Source of the DNA: Acidobacteriota bacterium
GTDB lineage: Bacteria > Acidobacteriota > Terriglobia > Terriglobales > Acidobacteriaceae
DNA length: 9,732 bases
Direction of reading: 5' to 3'
Assembly: GCA_021793595.1 (NCBI GenBank)
Contig: JAJYSL010000164.1
Span: forward strand, 1 to 9,732
In this document: positions 7,276-9,732 of the stretch, one piece after another
How the letters are laid out: every line of letters starts with the position of its first letter
Position numbering within the stretch: position 1 is the stretch's first letter
Made by a program: the position numbers and the translations under genes
The notes under the pieces: model-generated
Database searches by the model: none
Seen by the model: the letters and a program-made list of their open reading frames with translations, nothing else
Told to the model about the DNA's origin: nothing

Positions 7276-8550
7276 CTAGTTATGGAAGAGCAAAGGAGCG
7301 AAGTCGCCAAGGAAAGGCCGCCAGAGATACCAATAGTGAGTTCCCGGAATCTCTGTGTAAGAGGTCTTGAAGCCCAACTTCACCAGTTCTTTGTGAAGCG
7401 CCACGGTACCTGGACGAGCCATATCCTGAATCCCCGCGCCGGTCCAATAGAAGACAACTCCACTGTCCTTTAGTGCTTTTAGTTGTGTAACGGTTACAAG
7501 ATTGATCTGTGACTGCTTGCCGCTTCTGCTAGGTGGACCGCCGCTAAAAACGCCAATGTAACCAAACAATCCCGGATTATAGTCGGTAATCTGGGTTGTC
7601 TGCATTCCGCCCATCGAGAGACCGGCGATCGCTCGATGGTCCTTGTCAGCGATGACGCGGTAGTGCGAGTCAACGAATGGAATGATGTCCTTGACCAAAC
7701 TTTCCGAGAAGGATCCCGGATAGGCGGGAAAGTGGAAATGGATATTCCTAGGGAAGTGCTGGACGCCATCTGGCCCGATCACCGGAGTCGGAAAAGGCCG
7801 CGCGTTTCTTTGTTGCTCGGAGGGAGTGGAGCCGAGACCATAGCCCTGTGCCACGATTTGGTTGGCGTTGCCATTGGGCATCACCACAATCATGGGCAAG
7901 GCTTGAGCAGAGTCGATCAAGTTGTCCATGATCACCGGCGCGCGGCCCAAGTTTGTCCACTGATCCTCGTCCCCCCCGCCGCCGTGCAACAGATAGAGCA
8001 CAGGATAACGCCTGCTCTGGTCAGCAAAGTAGCCAGGGGGCAAGTACACGTACATTCGGCGCCAAAGCTCATGTAGGGTGGGCGATGGATACCAGGCCTG
8101 CATGACTGTGCCGTGTGGTTCGTCGGGATTGAAGGTCCAGAGCGCATCCTCCGGTCCGGGGATCATCAGCAAACTGTAATAGAGGTGCCCGTCGCGCTGG
8201 GTTTCGGAGTTGTTCGGGTCAAGAGCCTTCACGCCATCGACCGAAAACGTGTAGGCCCAGAGCTGAACTCCAAGCGGTCCGACCGTGACCGACCAGACTC
8301 CGGTTGGGTTGTCTTTGGTCATTTTGATGTTAGAGGTGCCGGGCCACATGGGCCAGGTTCCATTGAGCGTGACTTCATGCGCCTGAGGCGCATAGAGACT
8401 GAAGGTGACGGTGTGATCGGGGTGAATGTCCGGCGAGAGCAATTTTGGCGGAGTTGCAGAAACGGCTTGCGCAATGAGTACTCCGCCGAACAGGAACGCA
8501 GCAGCGAGCGTTCTGCTTGCACGAATCACGCGGCTGTAACTTCGTAGCAT
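7276..8550 (-). CDS. Exported CE1/esterase-D-like esterase with N-terminal CBM48-like domain
   Basis: The product is 424 residues. The ATG at 8550 has GGAGG five bases upstream (8560-8556) and opens a Sec signal peptide likely cut after A-V-S-A (residue 32); the TTG at 8595 would bury it. Residues about 38-125 form a CBM48-like beta domain (H-T-V-T-F-S-L-Y-A-P-Q-A, V-W-S-V-T-V). The catalytic domain follows: Y-P-V-L-Y-L-L-H-G-G-G-G (182-193), G-L-S-M-G-G with Ser312 as nucleophile, Asp376 (G-A-G-I-Q-D) as probable acid and His405 (P-G-T-H-Y-W) as base, so the triad is complete. The family (PF00756, CE1-like) includes feruloyl and acetylxylan esterases acting outside the cytoplasm. It is the first enzyme gene after the regulator, 78 bases away, and a clear paralogue of the esterase at 4242-5501, with the same domain order and a closely similar stretch around the nucleophile (D-H-R-A, G-L-S-M-G-G). 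Confidence 0.9.
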   Translation of the reverse strand: MLRSYSRVIRASRTLAAAFLFGGVLIAQAVSATPPKLLSPDIHPDHTVTFSLYAPQAHEVTLNGTWPMWPGTSNIKMTKDNPTGVWSVTVGPLGVQLWAYTFSVDGVKALDPNNSETQRDGHLYYSLLMIPGPEDALWTFNPDEPHGTVMQAWYPSPTLHELWRRMYVYLPPGYFADQSRRYPVLYLLHGGGGDEDQWTNLGRAPVIMDNLIDSAQALPMIVVMPNGNANQIVAQGYGLGSTPSEQQRNARPFPTPVIGPDGVQHFPRNIHFHFPAYPGSFSESLVKDIIPFVDSHYRVIADKDHRAIAGLSMGGMQTTQITDYNPGLFGYIGVFSGGPPSRSGKQSQINLVTVTQLKALKDSGVVFYWTGAGIQDMARPGTVALHKELVKLGFKTSYTEIPGTHYWYLWRPFLGDFAPLLFHN

Positions 8551-8555
8551 GGACT

Positions 8556-8560
8556 CCTCC
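8556..8560 (-). promoter_or_regulatory. Ribosome-binding site GGAGG of the exported esterase
   Basis: Read on the minus strand, GGAGG is followed by AGTCC and then ATG (8550-8548). It supports this ATG over the TTG at 8595, in agreement with the signal peptide. Confidence 0.7.
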
Positions 8561-8628
8561 CAAGAAAAGCGGGACTCGCGATGCAGCCGAGTCAAGCAAG
8601 GTGTACCATTTCGACCTGCTCCAATAGC

Positions 8629-9732
8629 CTAGCGATCAAGCTGTTCGGATTGGCCGGTTCGAGTTCCGCAGGAACGTCGGACAATCAGCTTGCATCCGAG
8701 CAGCACATCACGGGTCGGCAGATCGGGATTGGCAATTCTCTCCAGCATGGCCGCCAACGCCACCCGGCCAATGTCCCGGCAAGGTTGATGCTGGGTGGTC
8801 AAGGGAACAGGCAGAAGCCGCGCGTAGCGGACATCGTCGATTCCCACGATGCGAATGTCATTGGGAATCTGCATGCCTAACTCCATCAACGTATGCATCA
8901 GAACTCCCGCCGTATGGTCGTTGCCGCAGACAAAAGCATCTGGCCGATGTTTTTTCAGCAGCGCCTTCACCAGCTTGGTATCGGAGGCGTCCCCGACCAT
9001 GGCCAAGTCGATTCCAGATTGCTTCGACAGAGATTGGATCGCCTCATGATAACCAGCAATGCGAGCATCCACTGTCGGCGCCGAATGCGGTCGTGCAAAG
9101 AATGCGATGCGCTTGGCTCCGGCATTGATCAGGTGTTCGGTAGCCAGGTATGCCGTTCGCCGGTTATCGATCCCCACCAGATCGTAGTTGCTGCGCCGTG
9201 GATAGGGCTCCAGGCAGCGGTCCAGAAGCACAACCGGGATCCGCGCCCGGTCCAGAGCCGCCACGATACGATGGTTGGCCTGATATCTACCGGGTGAAAA
9301 CTCCACAGGCGCAAAGAACACGCCGGAAACCTTCTGCGCGATGTAATGCCGGCACAACTGCTCCGCGATCTCTTCCTTCTCCTTCTCCGATCCCGCTCCG
9401 CTGTTGCCCCACAAAAGCGAGTGGTGGGTTGCCTGAGGAGCTTCCATCATGCCCTTGCAGATCGCTTCGAAAATCTCCGTCTGCCCCAACTCCGGAATCA
9501 ATAAGCCAAACACCAGGCTGCCCGAGTTCGTTATCTGGGAAACAAAGGTTCCCGATCCGACTCGCCGCGTGATCATGCCTAGCGTCTGCAATTCGTGCAT
9601 GGCGCGGAACACCGTCATTCTGGACGCCCCATAGCGACGAACCAACTCCGCCTCGCTAGGCAGACGCTGCCCCGGCTTATAACGGCCCGATGCAATATCG
9701 CCTTGAATCTTTTCCAGTATTTCGCGGTACTT
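8629..9732 (-). CDS. AraR-like transcription regulator: GntR-type DNA-binding domain plus LacI-type sugar-sensing domain (N-terminus cut)
   Basis: The frame is open to the window edge and gives 367 residues; only a few N-terminal residues should be missing. Residues about 1-65 are a GntR-type winged helix: I-A-S-G-R-Y-K-P-G-Q-R-L-P-S-E, then Y-G-A-S-R-M-T-V-F-R-A, then the wing G-S-G-T-F-V. From about residue 74 a periplasmic-binding-protein-like domain of the LacI/GalR type follows: F-G-L-L-I-P, G-V-F-F-A-P, I-P-V-V-L-L-D-R, V-G-I-D-N, D-A-F-V-C-G-N-D, I-R-I-V-G-I-D-D. This GntR-LacI fusion is the architecture of Bacillus AraR, the L-arabinose-responsive repressor; in other members the effector is another sugar. 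It heads a same-strand run of carbohydrate-active genes, 78 bases before the first, so it probably regulates them and perhaps itself. The symbol araR is not assigned because the effector is unknown. It acts in the cytoplasm. Confidence 0.9.
   Translation of the reverse strand, partial: KYREILEKIQGDIASGRYKPGQRLPSEAELVRRYGASRMTVFRAMHELQTLGMITRRVGSGTFVSQITNSGSLVFGLLIPELGQTEIFEAICKGMMEAPQATHHSLLWGNSGAGSEKEKEEIAEQLCRHYIAQKVSGVFFAPVEFSPGRYQANHRIVAALDRARIPVVLLDRCLEPYPRRSNYDLVGIDNRRTAYLATEHLINAGAKRIAFFARPHSAPTVDARIAGYHEAIQSLSKQSGIDLAMVGDASDTKLVKALLKKHRPDAFVCGNDHTAGVLMHTLMELGMQIPNDIRIVGIDDVRYARLLPVPLTTQHQPCRDIGRVALAAMLERIANPDLPTRDVLLGCKLIVRRSCGTRTGQSEQLDR

Noticed and set aside
7170..7310. N-terminal extension of the sialidase-like protein to 7310
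   Set aside because: The extension overlaps the end of the preceding esterase, is low-complexity Ser/Arg-rich and would bury a clean signal peptide that has its own AAGGAG site.
8598..8611. AAGGTGTACCATTT in the gap after the regulator, considered as an operator
   Set aside because: Only GGT-GT-ACC plus a few outer bases are symmetric; that is too weak to call without a second copy or conservation.

Overview
The window holds seven genes, all read from the minus strand, so the biological order runs from high to low coordinates. Both ends are cut: the first gene (regulator) lacks its extreme N-terminus and the last (SGNH esterase) lacks its C-terminal half. No gap between genes exceeds about 160 bases. 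I see no RNA gene, mobile element, CRISPR array or convincing intrinsic terminator. I judge none of the plus-strand open frames to be real.

Layout in transcription order: (1) a GntR-type DNA-binding domain fused to a LacI/GalR-type sugar-sensing domain, the architecture of the arabinose repressor AraR (9732-8629); (2) an exported CE1/esterase-D-like esterase with an N-terminal CBM48-like domain (8550-7276); (3) an exported Asp-box beta-propeller protein of the sialidase superfamily (7169-5658); (4) a second esterase of the same two-domain build, with no visible signal peptide (5501-4242); (5) a Tat-exported DUF1680/GH127-like beta-L-arabinofuranosidase candidate, partly overlapping or closely following gene 4 (4215-2032); (6) a lipoprotein alpha/beta hydrolase of the hormone-sensitive-lipase type (1888-800); (7) an exported SGNH/GDSL esterase, partial (714-1).

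Taken together this looks like a carbohydrate-utilisation gene cluster. One glycosidase candidate aimed at arabinofuranosyl units and four carboxyl esterases of three folds fit removal of ester-linked and arabinose decorations from a plant cell-wall polymer such as arabinoxylan or pectin. A sugar-responsive regulator sits at the head. The substrate assignment is inference from family membership and synteny. No transporter, kinase or backbone-cleaving glycanase is in the window, so the system is either incomplete here or depends on genes elsewhere.

The organism looks like a Gram-negative soil bacterium: there is a Lipobox lipoprotein, a Tat substrate, Sec signal peptides, moderately GC-rich DNA and good GGAGG-type ribosome-binding sites. 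The combination of many exported esterases and a GH127-like enzyme makes me think of Acidobacteriota (Terriglobia), but that is an impression, not a demonstration.

The most interesting points are the pair of paralogous esterases that differ in export signal and in the putative catalytic acid, and the tight linkage of the leaderless one to a Tat-exported glycosidase. The role of a sialidase-fold protein in such a cluster is also open.
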